A stretch of DNA of 64,000 nt from an uncultured Pseudomonadota bacterium (GTDB lineage Bacteria > Myxococcota_A > UBA796 > SXON01): assembly GCA_903844155.1 (NCBI GenBank), contig CAIMSU010000070.1, positions 17,406 to 81,405 of the forward strand. The letters run 5' to 3'. Each line of letters begins with the position of its first letter. Position 1 is the first letter of the stretch. Shown here in pieces: positions 35,681-44,700 of the stretch. A model generated the notes under the pieces. The model was not told the DNA's origin, searched no databases, and saw nothing but the letters and a program-made list of their open reading frames with translations. A program made the translations under genes and the position numbers.

Positions 35681-36870
35681 GCCGGCAAGGTAACCAGAAA
35701 CTCCATCGAAGGGAACGTGGCCACGACGCGGCCCCGGAGGCGCACGCCGGCGAGGGCGTCGTTTCGGGCCAGCGATCGGTGGCTGACGGGGTCGACGATG
35801 CTGACGGCCACGGGGTCGACGAGGGCCCAGCCCCCGGTGGTCTCTGGCAGGACGGCGCGCGGGGCGAGGGCGAGGGCGTGGACGGTCGCTTCGAGGTCGC
35901 CGTCGAGGGCGGTGAGCGTAGCCGCGAAGGCCGTTTCAAGCCCGGTGGCGCCGGGAACGGCACGTTCGAACTCCAGCTCCTTCTCCTCGGGCGCGCGCGG
36001 TCCGTGGTCGGCGGCGACGGCCAGCACACGGTCACGCACCCCCTCCACGAGCGCCTCCCGGTCGTCCGCGGAGCGTAGCGGCGGGTGCAGGCGCACGCGG
36101 GTGTCGTAGGGCCCCTGCTCCACCACGCGCTCATCGAGGATGAGGTTCCGGGCGGCGACGTACCCCAGGATCGGGAGCCGGTCGGCCGCGGCGCGACGGA
36201 GCAGGTCGACCCCGACGCGGGTCCCGATCGGCCCGGTGACGACGCGTGCGCCGGTCGCGCGCACCAGCGCGATGATGCGCGTGAGCCCGATCTCCTCGTT
36301 GGCGCCCGGGTTTCCGCGCAAGCCGAGCACGCAGGCGAAGGGGCTGTCGTGCACGACGCCAAGCGCGTCCAGCCCGGGATCGGCGGGACGAAGCCACAGC
36401 CGAAGCTTGAACTCCCGCGCGTACTCCATCGCGTTGCGGAGGATCACCGTGTCCGCCATCGCCAGGCCGCCGTCGCTCACACCGGGGATGGAAAACCGCG
36501 AGAGGAGGCCGAGTTCACTCAGTGCGAGGCCTGCGAGGCCCCGGGTGAGCGCGGGCGTCGGCCACACCCGGACGCCGCCAGGCAGGGTTCGGCGCAGGTC
36601 CGCCAGGTGCTCGGGCTGGTCGGGGACGGGGTCGACGCAGGGACGGGTGACGAGGTCGGCGTAGCCGCCAGCGAGCGCAGCGTCGGCGAGGCTGCCTGGG
36701 GTCTCGCGGACCGGAAAGCCCGGAAACCCAGGGTCGCAGCCCAGATCGACGAACGACGGGACGAGCACGAGCCCGCGCCCGTCGATCGTCTCGCCGGGTG
36801 GACCCGCGGCCGCCTCGACCACGCGCGGACCGGTCTCGCCCCACACGCGAACGCCCTCAATCCGCGGCAT
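35677..36870 (-). CDS. Dihydroorotase-like protein lacking metal ligands (PyrC'/PyrX type)
   Basis: The 397-residue protein has the amidohydrolase layout of class I dihydroorotases, but the metal motif DxHxH after the first strand is replaced by FVDLGCDPGF, and other ligand positions are also changed. It retains ADHGPRAPEEKELEFERAVPGATGLETA, typical of the C-terminal part. Non-catalytic homologues encoded next to pyrB (such as PyrC' of pseudomonads) stabilise the aspartate transcarbamoylase complex. pyrB lies just upstream with a 14-nt overlap, so this role is likely; a true dihydroorotase must be elsewhere. Confidence 0.85.
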   Translation of the reverse strand: MPRIEGVRVWGETGPRVVEAAAGPPGETIDGRGLVLVPSFVDLGCDPGFPGFPVRETPGSLADAALAGGYADLVTRPCVDPVPDQPEHLADLRRTLPGGVRVWPTPALTRGLAGLALSELGLLSRFSIPGVSDGGLAMADTVILRNAMEYAREFKLRLWLRPADPGLDALGVVHDSPFACVLGLRGNPGANEEIGLTRIIALVRATGARVVTGPIGTRVGVDLLRRAAADRLPILGYVAARNLILDERVVEQGPYDTRVRLHPPLRSADDREALVEGVRDRVLAVAADHGPRAPEEKELEFERAVPGATGLETAFAATLTALDGDLEATVHALALAPRAVLPETTGGWALVDPVAVSIVDPVSHRSLARNDALAGVRLRGRVVATFPSMEFLVTLPA

Positions 36871-37813
36871 GGCTGGTCCCTCCGGCCGTTTCAGGCGCCC
36901 CGTCGCTGCCGAGCAGCAAGTAGAGCAGCGCCATGCGCACCGCGATGCCGTTGGTGACCTGGTCCAGGATCACGCTCTGCGCGGAGTCGGCGACGTCCGC
37001 GCTGATCTCCACGCCCCGGTTGATGGGCCCGGGGTGCATGACCATGACGTTGGGTCCCGCGGCCTTGAGCCTCGCCAGATCGAGTCCGTAGAAGCTCGCA
37101 TATTCGCGCGGGCTGGGGAGCACACCGCGCCCGAGCCGCTCGTGCTGGATCCGCAGGAGCATGATCACGTCGGCGTCGCGCACGACATCGTCGATGGTGT
37201 GCCGCATCTCCACCGGCAACCCGGCCAGCTCCGCGCGGCACATCGTCCCCGGACCGGCGACGAGCACCCGGGCACCCATCGTGGTCAAGCCCCAGATGTT
37301 CGACCGCGCAACACGGGAATGCTGCACATCGCCGACGATCGCGACGCGAGCGCCATCGAGGCTCCCGAGGCGGTCCCGAATCGTCAACATGTCGAGCAGG
37401 CCCTGCGACGGATGCTCGTGGATGCCGTCGCCGGCGTTGAGCACGTGCCAGCCGAAGTTTCGCGCCAGCAGATGGGGCGCGCCCGCGCACCCGTGGCGCA
37501 CAACTACGGCGTCGGGCTGCATCGCGAAGATCGTGCGCGCCGTGTCCATCAGCGTCTCACCCTTGGTGGTCGACGACGTGCTGACGGAGAAGGAGAGCGT
37601 GTCGGCCGAGAGGCGCTTGGCCGCCAGCTCAAAACTCGTCTTCGTCCGGGTGGAGTTCTCGAAGAACAGCGTCACGACGAGCCGACCGCGCAGGGGCGGC
37701 ACCTTCTTGACGCGGCGTCGCCCGACCTCGCGCATCTGATCCGCGGTGTCGAGGATCGTGGCGATGGTCTCGCGGGGCATCCCGCGCAATTGGAGGAGAT
37801 CCTTGCCGATCAT
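36857..37813 (-). CDS. pyrB: Aspartate carbamoyltransferase catalytic subunit
   Basis: The enzyme joins carbamoyl phosphate to aspartate, the first committed step of pyrimidine synthesis. Signature motifs are [13 protein letters not shown] (carbamoyl phosphate loop, about 50-62), the STTKGET lid, [14 protein letters not shown] and [12 protein letters not shown] near the end. The 318-residue length is typical. It overlaps pyrR by 4 nt and the PyrC'-like gene by 14 nt. No pyrI regulatory subunit is present, consistent with the pyrB/PyrC' type. Confidence 0.96.
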   Translation of the reverse strand: MIGKDLLQLRGMPRETIATILDTADQMREVGRRRVKKVPPLRGRLVVTLFFENSTRTKTSFELAAKRLSADTLSFSVSTSSTTKGETLMDTARTIFAMQPDAVVVRHGCAGAPHLLARNFGWHVLNAGDGIHEHPSQGLLDMLTIRDRLGSLDGARVAIVGDVQHSRVARSNIWGLTTMGARVLVAGPGTMCRAELAGLPVEMRHTIDDVVRDADVIMLLRIQHERLGRGVLPSPREYASFYGLDLARLKAAGPNVMVMHPGPINRGVEISADVADSAQSVILDQVTNGIAVRMALLYLLLGSDGAPETAGGTSHAAD

Positions 37814-38319
37814 CGCAGGAGGACCTCGTCGCGCGCCCAGTCCACGGTGACCCGGTCGCCGAGCTGCGTCTCGACGCGCAGGCCGACAAAGTCGGGTTGA
37901 ATCGGCAACTCCCGATGGCCGCGGTCGACGAGGACGCAGAGCCGGACCCAGGCCGGGCGTCCGAAGTCGTGTAGCTCCCCGAGCGCCGCCCGGATCGTCC
38001 GACCGGTGAACAGCACGTCGTCAACCAGGACGATGCCCGTGCCGGTCACCTCGAACGGCAGATCGGTATCGCCAAGCAGCGGTTTTTCGAGGCCGGTGTA
38101 CAGGTCGTCGCGGTAGAGCGTGATGTCGAGGTGCCCTCGGCTGGTCGGGATGCCGGACGCGGCCAGGCGCGCGCGAAGGCGCTCGGCCAGCGGGACGCCG
38201 CCGGTGCGAATGCCGACCAGGGCAACCGGCGCCGTTTGCCCCTGCAGGCCCGTGATCAGGCCTTCGGCCAACCGGTCGACGGCCGCAGCCATGCCGGCCG
38301 GGTCGAGAACCAGGCTCAT
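37810..38319 (-). CDS. pyrR: PyrR, pyrimidine regulatory protein/uracil phosphoribosyltransferase
   Basis: PyrR binds leader RNA of pyr operons in Gram-positives and can make UMP from uracil and PRPP. The PRPP-binding motif [17 protein letters not shown] (about 96-112) is intact, with [13 protein letters not shown] before it and [15 protein letters not shown] after it, all classic PyrR features. ATG 38319 (AGAAGAG just upstream) gives 169 residues. It overlaps pyrB by 4 nt. No anti-terminator or attenuator hairpin was found in the short spacer upstream, so RNA-based control is not evident. Confidence 0.93.
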   Translation of the reverse strand: MSLVLDPAGMAAAVDRLAEGLITGLQGQTAPVALVGIRTGGVPLAERLRARLAASGIPTSRGHLDITLYRDDLYTGLEKPLLGDTDLPFEVTGTGIVLVDDVLFTGRTIRAALGELHDFGRPAWVRLCVLVDRGHRELPIQPDFVGLRVETQLGDRVTVDWARDEVLLR

Positions 38320-38681
38320 CTCTTCTCGGCCGACGTCGCGCCTGGGGCGGCGGCATAGGCCACCCGGAAGTTCAGGCGGCGGCCCTGGTTTCCCGGGAGC
38401 TGCACATCCACGTACCAGGAGCAGTCCACCACCTTGGTATCGCCCACGTCCGTGTAGAAGTTGCAGTCTTCGGTGGTCAGGTACTCGCCAACCCCGCGGT
38501 GCTGCATCTCCTGGCGCAGCGTCTCGTGGGCGCGATCCTCGGAATACGCCGTCCACGACAGCGCGGCGCTCCCGACCACGTCGTTCATCCGGAACTCATC
38601 CAGGTAGTACGGCCCGAAGTAGTAGCACCAGCCTGCGGCGGCCGCGGCGGCGATGATGAGAACGACAGTGAGGAACTTCAT
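38316..38681 (-). CDS. Small membrane-anchored protein of unknown function
   Basis: The 121-residue protein has an N-terminal hydrophobic helix ([20 protein letters not shown]) and a soluble domain with two Cys (EDCNFYTD and VVDCSWYVD) that may pair outside the cytoplasm. The pattern of a short anchor followed by a small beta-strand domain resembles DUF4845-type proteins, but I cannot assign it. It overlaps pyrR by 4 nt. Confidence 0.65.
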   Translation of the reverse strand: MKFLTVVLIIAAAAAAGWCYYFGPYYLDEFRMNDVVGSAALSWTAYSEDRAHETLRQEMQHRGVGEYLTTEDCNFYTDVGDTKVVDCSWYVDVQLPGNQGRRLNFRVAYAAAPGATSAEKR

Positions 38682-38729
38682 ACGGGGCTCCGGGATGCCA
38701 GCACTCGAGGGGCCGGTCCGGCGAGCTTA

Positions 38730-39191
38730 CTAGAACCACTCCGGGATCACCACCTCAACGGGCCCGAAGACCGCCGCTTGACATGCCAGCCGGTCGCCGC
38801 GCGCCGCGGCCTCCGACCCCAGCACGACCTCCTCCATCGGGCCGCGCCGGGAAAGGTGCGCGGCGCCCGATCGCACGTCGATCCTGCAGGTACCGCACGA
38901 GCAGTTGCCGCCGCAGTAGGATCGGAGGTCGATCCCCGCCAACGTCGCGACCTCCAGCACGGTGGCGCCACGCCGCGCCACGACGGACTGCCCCCCGACC
39001 AGAATCGTCACGGCATCGCGCGGATCGTTCGTCGTTCGCCCGTTCGTCGGCGTGGCGTTTGGCGCGAACGGGGGTGGCTCGCTTCCGCGCAGGACACGGT
39101 CGACGACGGTCCCTCCCGCGCGACTGGCGGTACGCAGCCCCAGACGGAGCGCGCGGAGGGGCAGCCCACGCAGGGAAGGCGAATCAGCCAT
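38730..39191 (-). CDS. 2Fe-2S ferredoxin, adrenodoxin-type Cys spacing
   Basis: The 153-residue protein has a ~60-residue N-terminal extension rich in Arg, then a 2Fe-2S ferredoxin fold (about 60-150). The cluster ligands are the Cys pattern C-x5-C-x2-C in SYCGGNCSCGTCRI with a fourth Cys in RLACQ; this spacing is of the adrenodoxin type. An extra Cys sits in the loop. ATG 39191 lies 6 nt after AACACT, with TTGCAA 17 nt further upstream, a plausible promoter for the whole run down to mreB. Its partner reductase is not in the window. Confidence 0.85.
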   Translation of the reverse strand: MADSPSLRGLPLRALRLGLRTASRAGGTVVDRVLRGSEPPPFAPNATPTNGRTTNDPRDAVTILVGGQSVVARRGATVLEVATLAGIDLRSYCGGNCSCGTCRIDVRSGAAHLSRRGPMEEVVLGSEAAARGDRLACQAAVFGPVEVVIPEWF

Positions 39192-39197
39192 GCGCCG

Positions 39198-39226
39198 AGT
39201 GTTGCCGCCAACGGCGCAGCTTGCAA
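39198..39226 (-). promoter_or_regulatory. Candidate promoter of the ferredoxin-to-mreB run
   Basis: On the minus strand, TTGCAA and AACACT are separated by 17 nt, and AACACT ends 6 nt before ATG 39191. This spacing would start the transcript at the start codon, as for several other genes in the window. The -10 lacks the usual first T. Confidence 0.4.
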
Positions 39227-39324
39227 GGCCGCGAAGCACAGATCCCTCGTAGAAGGTAGCCGGGGTGACGCCGCCGGGACGCAGAACGGTGACGGAGCGC
39301 TGGCGGAGTCCTTGTGCCGCCGCG

Positions 39325-39330
39325 TAGAAT
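39325..39330 (+). promoter_or_regulatory. -10 element of a probable leaderless gene at 39337
   Basis: TAGAAT ends 6 nt before GTG 39337, and the gap (GCCAGC) has no Shine-Dalgarno sequence. It fits a leaderless transcript. Confidence 0.5.
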
Positions 39331-39336
39331 GCCAGC

Positions 39337-41493
39337 GTGAGAACCCGCTACGCCAGCGCGCTCGCCCTCTCGGCGGGCCTGCATCTGCTGCCGCTGTGGT
39401 GGTACTGGCCGAACCCCGGCGGATCGGGCGATGAGCCCGTCACCGTCGCGCTTCTCGCCGGTGCGGGCGACGTCGGCGGCGTACCTCGGGAGGGGCGATC
39501 GGGAACGACCGCGACCTCTCCGCGCGCGCTGGCAGTCCGCGATGCTTTGGCGACGCTGCGGGCCGACCTCCAACGGGCGCGGGACGACGAAGCCGCGGCC
39601 AGGCAGGAGCTGGTGGCGGCGGAGCGGGAGTTACAAACTGTCGAAGCGGATCAGACGAGCGCAGCGGAGGTGCTGGCCGAGGCCGAGGATCGTGCGCGAA
39701 GCAGCGCCGGCCTCGTTCGGATGGCGGCCGTCGAGGAGGACGACGCGGAACGGCAAGCGCGCGAGGCCGTCGTCGGCGAGCGACAGGCCGACGAACAGGC
39801 GCGCGCGGCGCTGGATCGCGTGAGCCTGGCCGCAGCCGCCGCAGCCAACGCGAGCGCGGCGGCCAGCGGGGAAAAGCGCCGCCCGCACGGAGGCGCGCCG
39901 GACCTGAAGGCAGCTGCGGACGTCGCGCAGGTCCGTGTGAACGCCGAACGCGCGCGGGCGGACGCGGCCGCAATGCAGGCCGCACTCGCGGCAGCGGCGG
40001 TCGAGGCGAGCGCGGAGCGGGTTCGGGCGCAGGCGACCCGATTGGCGCCGTTGCAAGCCGCCGCAGAAGCGGACCAGGCCGCCGTCGTGACAGCTCGCGC
40101 GGCGACCGTGACGGCCTCCGCAACGGCAGTCGAGGCCACTGACCGCGTCGCCAAAGCGCGGGCACAGGCCTCCGAGCGCGCTGCATCGACGCGCGCCGCC
40201 GAGACGCGGGCGCGAACGCAGCCAGCCGCGCTGGTACAGGTCCCGGCGCCGAGTGACCCGGAGCCCCGGCCGATGACGGCCGGCTCCACCGCGCCGCCAA
40301 GCGCGCACTCCACGCGTGACGCGAGCGCGTCCGCTGCTGACCGCGTCGAAGGCACGCTTCGTGCCGGGCACGAAGTCGCGCCTTCGACTTGGCCAGCCAC
40401 GTCCCCGGCGGGGTCCCCATCGACCGCGGCCTCACCCCTCAGCGCCCAGGCGCCGGGGGCTCCGGCGTCGGCGGATCCCGCGTCCCCGACCTCTGTCGGC
40501 GGGCAACCCCAGGCCCCAGCCTCCGCGGGCGACCCCGCGGGAGATCGTGCCGACCGACCGGCCAATTCGCCCGTCGCGACGACGCCGTCGGCCGCGACCG
40601 CAACGACCAGCCCCCACGGCACCGCCGATGCCACAGGTGAGGGCGGTGGCGACGACGAGGCCGCCGGTGGGCCGCTGCGGTTCGTTCGTACCGGCGGCAC
40701 AACGGCCGCCACGACGAGCAGGGGCGCACGCTACATCGGGACCAGCGCGGAGACCGCGGCGATCGAGATGCGCGCCCCGACCAGCACCGCGCCAGACCAC
40801 GTCTACCAGGTGGCGACCGCGACGCCGACTCTGCAGGCTCCGTCGCCGACCGACCCACCTCCAGCCCCATCGCCCCATGCCGCCCCACCGGCCCCCGCCG
40901 CGCTCCCGCCCCTCGCCTGGACCGGCCGCGCCCCGGACGGCTTCGCGCTCGTGCTGGACGAGGAGGCGCTCGCACCGTCGAAGCGTGCGAAGCCAACCCC
41001 GGACGACACACCCGCGCCGGCCCAGACCGTCGCGAAGACCTCCGCTGTCGCCCTCTCACCCGACGCATTCTGGACGCCCCAGCCCCTCGCCCTCACCCCC
41101 GAAAACCCGACCAACGACGCCCATGATCCCGCCGGCGATCTCGCGGTGCTCCCCGAGGACGTCGCGGTCGGCGCCATCACCGCACTCACCGTCAGCGCGC
41201 ATCCGCTCGCCGCGTGGATGGACGGCCTCGACCAGCAGCTTCGCGACCGCTGGACGTACCCGCCCGAGCAGCGCGCCCTCGGGGTCGAAGGCACCGTGGA
41301 GCTCCGGTTCGACGTCCTCCCGAACGGCCGAACTGCAAACGTGGCCGTCACACGCTCCGACGCAGCGCCGGAGCTGGTTTTTGCTGCCCTCGCCAGCGTT
41401 CCGACCGCCGTTGAGCCGCCGCCGCCGGGCTGGGGACGCCTCGCAATTTCGTACACCTACCGGTACCGCGGCGGCCGCGCCCAGACGCCGTGA
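39337..41493 (+). CDS. TonB-type protein with long Ala-rich coiled coil
   Basis: The 718-residue protein has an N-terminal membrane helix (about 5-28), a very Ala-rich coiled coil (about 75-310, heptad-like AxxAxxE/R patterns), a Pro/Thr/Ala/Ser-rich disordered stretch (about 310-620) and a C-terminal TonB-type domain (about 625-710: DRWTYPPEQRALGVEGTVELRFDVLPNGRTANVAVTRS). TonB-like proteins carry energy or force to outer-membrane partners; the long coil and spacer would let it reach across the periplasm. GTG 39337 is supported by TAGAAT 6 nt upstream. No exbB or exbD is adjacent. Partner unknown. Confidence 0.75.
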   Translation: MRTRYASALALSAGLHLLPLWWYWPNPGGSGDEPVTVALLAGAGDVGGVPREGRSGTTATSPRALAVRDALATLRADLQRARDDEAAARQELVAAERELQTVEADQTSAAEVLAEAEDRARSSAGLVRMAAVEEDDAERQAREAVVGERQADEQARAALDRVSLAAAAAANASAAASGEKRRPHGGAPDLKAAADVAQVRVNAERARADAAAMQAALAAAAVEASAERVRAQATRLAPLQAAAEADQAAVVTARAATVTASATAVEATDRVAKARAQASERAASTRAAETRARTQPAALVQVPAPSDPEPRPMTAGSTAPPSAHSTRDASASAADRVEGTLRAGHEVAPSTWPATSPAGSPSTAASPLSAQAPGAPASADPASPTSVGGQPQAPASAGDPAGDRADRPANSPVATTPSAATATTSPHGTADATGEGGGDDEAAGGPLRFVRTGGTTAATTSRGARYIGTSAETAAIEMRAPTSTAPDHVYQVATATPTLQAPSPTDPPPAPSPHAAPPAPAALPPLAWTGRAPDGFALVLDEEALAPSKRAKPTPDDTPAPAQTVAKTSAVALSPDAFWTPQPLALTPENPTNDAHDPAGDLAVLPEDVAVGAITALTVSAHPLAAWMDGLDQQLRDRWTYPPEQRALGVEGTVELRFDVLPNGRTANVAVTRSDAAPELVFAALASVPTAVEPPPPGWGRLAISYTYRYRGGRAQTP

Positions 41494-41540
41494 TCGGCGG
41501 TTCGTCAACCCGGTGGTGGCGAACCGGCCGCCCGTGGCCA

Positions 41541-41549
41541 TACTATGCT
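41541..41549 (+). promoter_or_regulatory. -10 element of a probable leaderless gene at 41556
   Basis: Two overlapping hexamers, TACTAT (41541-41546) and TATGCT (41544-41549), end 9 and 6 nt before GTG 41556. No ribosome-binding site is present in the gap. Confidence 0.4.
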
Positions 41550-41555
41550 GGACCC

Positions 41556-42683
41556 GTGACCGATCCCTACGAGCACCCCGACGATGACGAGTCGCCCTTC
41601 CGGGTGCGACCGGGGTTTGCCGTGGCTTTCTTCCTGATCGCCTCCGTCGCCTTCCACATCGCAGCCACCCCGTTCGTGGACCGCTGGTTAAAGCAGGGCG
41701 AAACTGGGCTGTACGCCCTCCCCACGCACGTCCAGTTCGTGGACGGGGACCTGCCGGACGCCCCCTCGATGGACGACCTCCGCAAGCTCGCCCGCGAGGA
41801 CTCGTCCAAGCCGAACGAAAAAACAAAGAAGGACGAGGAGAAGAAGCCGGACCCGCCAAAGCCGAAGCCGCCCGACGGCCAGATCGTCGAAACCCCGCCA
41901 CCGGACCAGGAAAAGATCCCGCTCAAAGCCGACTACCTGGCCGAACACAACAACGCCGTCGCCGAAGAGACGCGCACCGACCGCTACAAGATCAACCCCG
42001 AGGTGCTCTCCAACATGTACAGCGAGGAGTCCAAGTACCAACTGGATGATGCGGCGGACGTTGGCGCGAAGACCAGGTCCAGTGGGGCGACGGCCGGAAA
42101 CCAGGTGGACCCGGGCCCGGGCGACAACGGTGCGCCAAAGTCGCTCATTCCCAGCCAGTGGCAGCTCACGAACAAAGCCGGCCTCGAATCACCGACGATC
42201 GCGAGCGCCGGTCTTCAGTCCCTCGCCGGCGCGCCGCAGAACGATCTCCTCAAAGAGCGTGTGGGCGACACGGTCTCGCTCAACACAATCGAGCTTCTTG
42301 GCGCACAATACATGAACCGCATCCGGCGCCAGGTGAACTTCTACTGGGACCAGAACCTCCAGAACCTGCCGCCGTCCGTGCCGATGACCGCGCCGCTGTA
42401 CCGCACCGTGGTCGAGGTGACGCTGGACGGGGACGGCGCGCTTGAAAACCTGGTCGTCAGCCGTGAATCCGGCAGCGGGCCGGTGGATGAGTGCGTGATC
42501 GAGGCGTTCAAGATCGCCGGGCCGTTCCCGAACCCGCCGGCCGAGCTGATCGCCAAGGATGGCCGGGTGTACCTGCCGGACTTCGACTTCAACGTGGAGG
42601 TCGGGCACGCGCAGATGCAGTACCGTGGCGTGGACCCGCGGCAGGGGGTTCAGTTTCCGGGGATCATGAAGGCGCCGCGCTGA
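41556..42683 (+). CDS. TonB-family C-terminal protein with acidic/Pro-Lys linker
   Basis: The 375-residue protein has an acidic N-terminus, one transmembrane helix (about 20-42), a Lys/Asp/Pro-rich linker (KTKKDEEKKPDPPKPKPPD) and a C-terminal TonB-like domain (about 260-360: QVNFYWDQNLQNLPPSVPM, VVEVTLDGDGALENLVVSRESG, ECVIEAFKIAGPFPNPP). This layout is common in myxobacterial envelope machines. GTG 41556 is likely the start; it has -10-like sequences just upstream and no ribosome-binding site. It is the second TonB-type gene in tandem, 62 nt after the first. Its stop overlaps pdxA in antisense by 20 nt. Confidence 0.8.
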   Translation: MTDPYEHPDDDESPFRVRPGFAVAFFLIASVAFHIAATPFVDRWLKQGETGLYALPTHVQFVDGDLPDAPSMDDLRKLAREDSSKPNEKTKKDEEKKPDPPKPKPPDGQIVETPPPDQEKIPLKADYLAEHNNAVAEETRTDRYKINPEVLSNMYSEESKYQLDDAADVGAKTRSSGATAGNQVDPGPGDNGAPKSLIPSQWQLTNKAGLESPTIASAGLQSLAGAPQNDLLKERVGDTVSLNTIELLGAQYMNRIRRQVNFYWDQNLQNLPPSVPMTAPLYRTVVEVTLDGDGALENLVVSRESGSGPVDECVIEAFKIAGPFPNPPAELIAKDGRVYLPDFDFNVEVGHAQMQYRGVDPRQGVQFPGIMKAPR

Positions 42684-43575
42684 GCCGCCCCGCCAGCTCA
42701 ATCGCCGCGATCATGCTGTCCGCGCGCGCCTTTCCCGTCCCCACGAGCCCGTCCGCCGTGCCGTGATCCACGCTCGTGCGGATGATCGGCAGGCCGAGCG
42801 TCCAGTTCACGGATCGGCCGAAGTCCCCGCGTTTGAGCGGGGCAAGACCCTGATCATGGTACATGGCCACGATCATGTCGCTGGCTCCCGGATCGGCGAA
42901 CGCGGTCTCCGCGGAGACGGGGCCCTCTGCGCAGATGCCCAGCGTGCGGGCCTGGGCGATGGCGGGCGCGATCACGTCGATCTCCTCGCGGCCGAGCAGG
43001 CCGGAGTCGCCGGCGTGCGGATTCAGGCCGCAGACGAGCAGACGCGGCGATGCCAGGCGTAGCTGCTTGCGAAGTGCCCGGTCCGCGGTGACCAGCGTGT
43101 GCAGGACGAGGTCAACCGTCATCGCGTCCGCGACCGCGCGTAGCGGCAGGTGTACCGTCACGAGCGCAACCCGAAACTGCCCGCCTGTGAACGCCATCAC
43201 TGGGCGCTGCACCCCGCACAGCTCAGCGAGGAACTCGGTGTGCCCGGCGTGATGGAAACCCCGCGCCGCGAGCCTGGCCTTGTGGATCGGCCCCGTCACC
43301 ATCGCGGACGCAATGCCCGCGCGACACGCCGCGACGGCGTCCCGGATCGCCCGGACCTCGACCGGCTCGTCGCCCGGGCGCGGAGCAAGGACCCGCAGCC
43401 CCTCGCCCGGCCGGATGGCATCGACCTCGACCACATCCGGCGCGAAGACCCTCACTGCGTCGACATCGCCGAGCAGGATCGCATCAACCCCGGTCGCCCG
43501 CAGCGCGCGCACGGCAACCTCGGGCCCGATGCCAAGGGGGTCGCCAGGGGTCAGGACGAGCGGCGAGCGGGGCAC
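42664..43575 (-). CDS. pdxA: 4-hydroxythreonine-4-phosphate dehydrogenase
   Basis: PdxA oxidises 4-hydroxythreonine 4-phosphate in the DXP-dependent pathway to pyridoxal phosphate. Conserved parts: TPGDPLGIGPE at the N-terminus, GPIHKARL, HAGHTEFLAE, VTVHLPLRAV and MYHDQGLAPLK; the last three contain the metal-binding His. From GTG 43575 it is 303 residues, slightly short of E. coli PdxA (329). It starts 10 nt after the SurA-like gene. The same surA-pdxA order occurs in enterobacteria, which supports the call. Its 3' end overlaps the convergent TonB gene by 20 nt. Confidence 0.93.
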   Translation of the reverse strand: MPRSPLVLTPGDPLGIGPEVAVRALRATGVDAILLGDVDAVRVFAPDVVEVDAIRPGEGLRVLAPRPGDEPVEVRAIRDAVAACRAGIASAMVTGPIHKARLAARGFHHAGHTEFLAELCGVQRPVMAFTGGQFRVALVTVHLPLRAVADAMTVDLVLHTLVTADRALRKQLRLASPRLLVCGLNPHAGDSGLLGREEIDVIAPAIAQARTLGICAEGPVSAETAFADPGASDMIVAMYHDQGLAPLKRGDFGRSVNWTLGLPIIRTSVDHGTADGLVGTGKARADSMIAAIELAGRLSAAPS

Positions 43576-43585
43576 GGCCGACCGG

Positions 43586-44695
43586 CTAGAGCAGAATTCG
43601 AATCGCGGCCTGCCGCTTTGCCTGCTCGAACCAACGCTCCTGCTCGTCCGCCATGCGACTCTGGAAGACCGCCTCCTCCAGCTTCGGGCGCATCGCCTCA
43701 AAATCGTTGGCGCCAGCAGTACGGTCCGCGACCTTCAGCAGGAAGATGCCTTGGGGGGTCTCGATCGGCGCACTGATGCCCCCGGTCGCGGTCGCCTGCA
43801 TCGCGGCGTCCAGCGGGCCGACGAGCTCGCCGGCCTTGAACTTGCCCATCTCACCGCCGGCGGCGCCGAACGGTCCCTCGTCGTATTGCTTGGAGAGCGC
43901 GGCGAAATCACCCGTCGCCGCGAGCTTGATGACCTCCGCCGCCTTCGTCCGCACTGCTGCTTTTGCGGCCTCGTCCCCCCCAACCGGCCACGAGAGGAAG
44001 ATCGCCTGCACGTGCGCGACCTGCGGCGCGTCCTGCGTCTCGCGGATGAACGCGTCCTTCAGCTCGTCCTCGGTGATGTTGATGCGCGGACGCAGGACCG
44101 ACTGGCCGAATTTCTGCTCCTGCAGCCCCTTGGCCAGCTCGGCCCGGTACTGCTCCCACGTCATCTCTTTTTGGACCTCGAGCTTGAGCTGGTCGCGATC
44201 CATGCCGTTTCGCTGGGCGATCTCGTCGATGTTCCGGTCGATCTCCTGCTCGCTCACCTCCAGGTGCAGCCGCGTGACCTCCTGCGCGACCAGGCGCTGC
44301 TGGAGGATGCGGTCGACGACGTCGTGCTCGGCCTTGGACCTTGCAGCCGCGGGGTCCGACGAGGCAGCCGCCTGACCCTCGATGTAGTCCTTGAAGGCGT
44401 AGACCTCCGACAACAGGATGACGTCGTCGTTCACGACGGCAACGACGCGGTCCGCGAGCACCCCGGCCGTCGGCGACGGTCTGGCCGGCGCGGCGACGGT
44501 GATCGTCGGCAGGACGGGGGCGGGCGCGGCAACCGGCTCCGGCGCGGCGGGCGGCGCAGCGGCGCTCGGTGCGGCGACGGGCGCAGCAGCCACCGGTTTC
44601 TGGTGCTTGCCACCCGCCGCGAGCGCCGGGCTCACGGACCCGGCAACGAGCCACAGGCCAACCAGGAGCGACGCCGCGCGGGGCCGGCCGTGCAC
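43586..44695 (-). CDS. surA: SurA-like periplasmic chaperone/peptidyl-prolyl isomerase
   Basis: SurA delivers unfolded outer-membrane proteins. The 369-residue protein has a signal peptide (ends PALA, about residue 26), a Pro/Ala-rich linker (30-75), the SurA N-terminal chaperone domain (about 80-240; DRVVAVVNDDVILLSEV, QRLVAQEVTRLHLEVSEQEID) and one parvulin domain (about 225-335; AFIRETQDAPQVAHVQAIFLS, FGAAGGEMGKFKAGEL). E. coli SurA has two parvulin domains; this has one. It precedes pdxA by 10 nt and follows another parvulin-type gene by 5 nt. Confidence 0.88.
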   Translation of the reverse strand: MHGRPRAASLLVGLWLVAGSVSPALAAGGKHQKPVAAAPVAAPSAAAPPAAPEPVAAPAPVLPTITVAAPARPSPTAGVLADRVVAVVNDDVILLSEVYAFKDYIEGQAAASSDPAAARSKAEHDVVDRILQQRLVAQEVTRLHLEVSEQEIDRNIDEIAQRNGMDRDQLKLEVQKEMTWEQYRAELAKGLQEQKFGQSVLRPRINITEDELKDAFIRETQDAPQVAHVQAIFLSWPVGGDEAAKAAVRTKAAEVIKLAATGDFAALSKQYDEGPFGAAGGEMGKFKAGELVGPLDAAMQATATGGISAPIETPQGIFLLKVADRTAGANDFEAMRPKLEEAVFQSRMADEQERWFEQAKRQAAIRILL

Positions 44696-44700
44696 GTTGC

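Noticed and set aside
38682..38729. PyrR-dependent attenuator upstream of the pyr genes
   Set aside because: The short spacer has no anti-terminator/terminator pair or PyrR-binding hairpin that I could draw.
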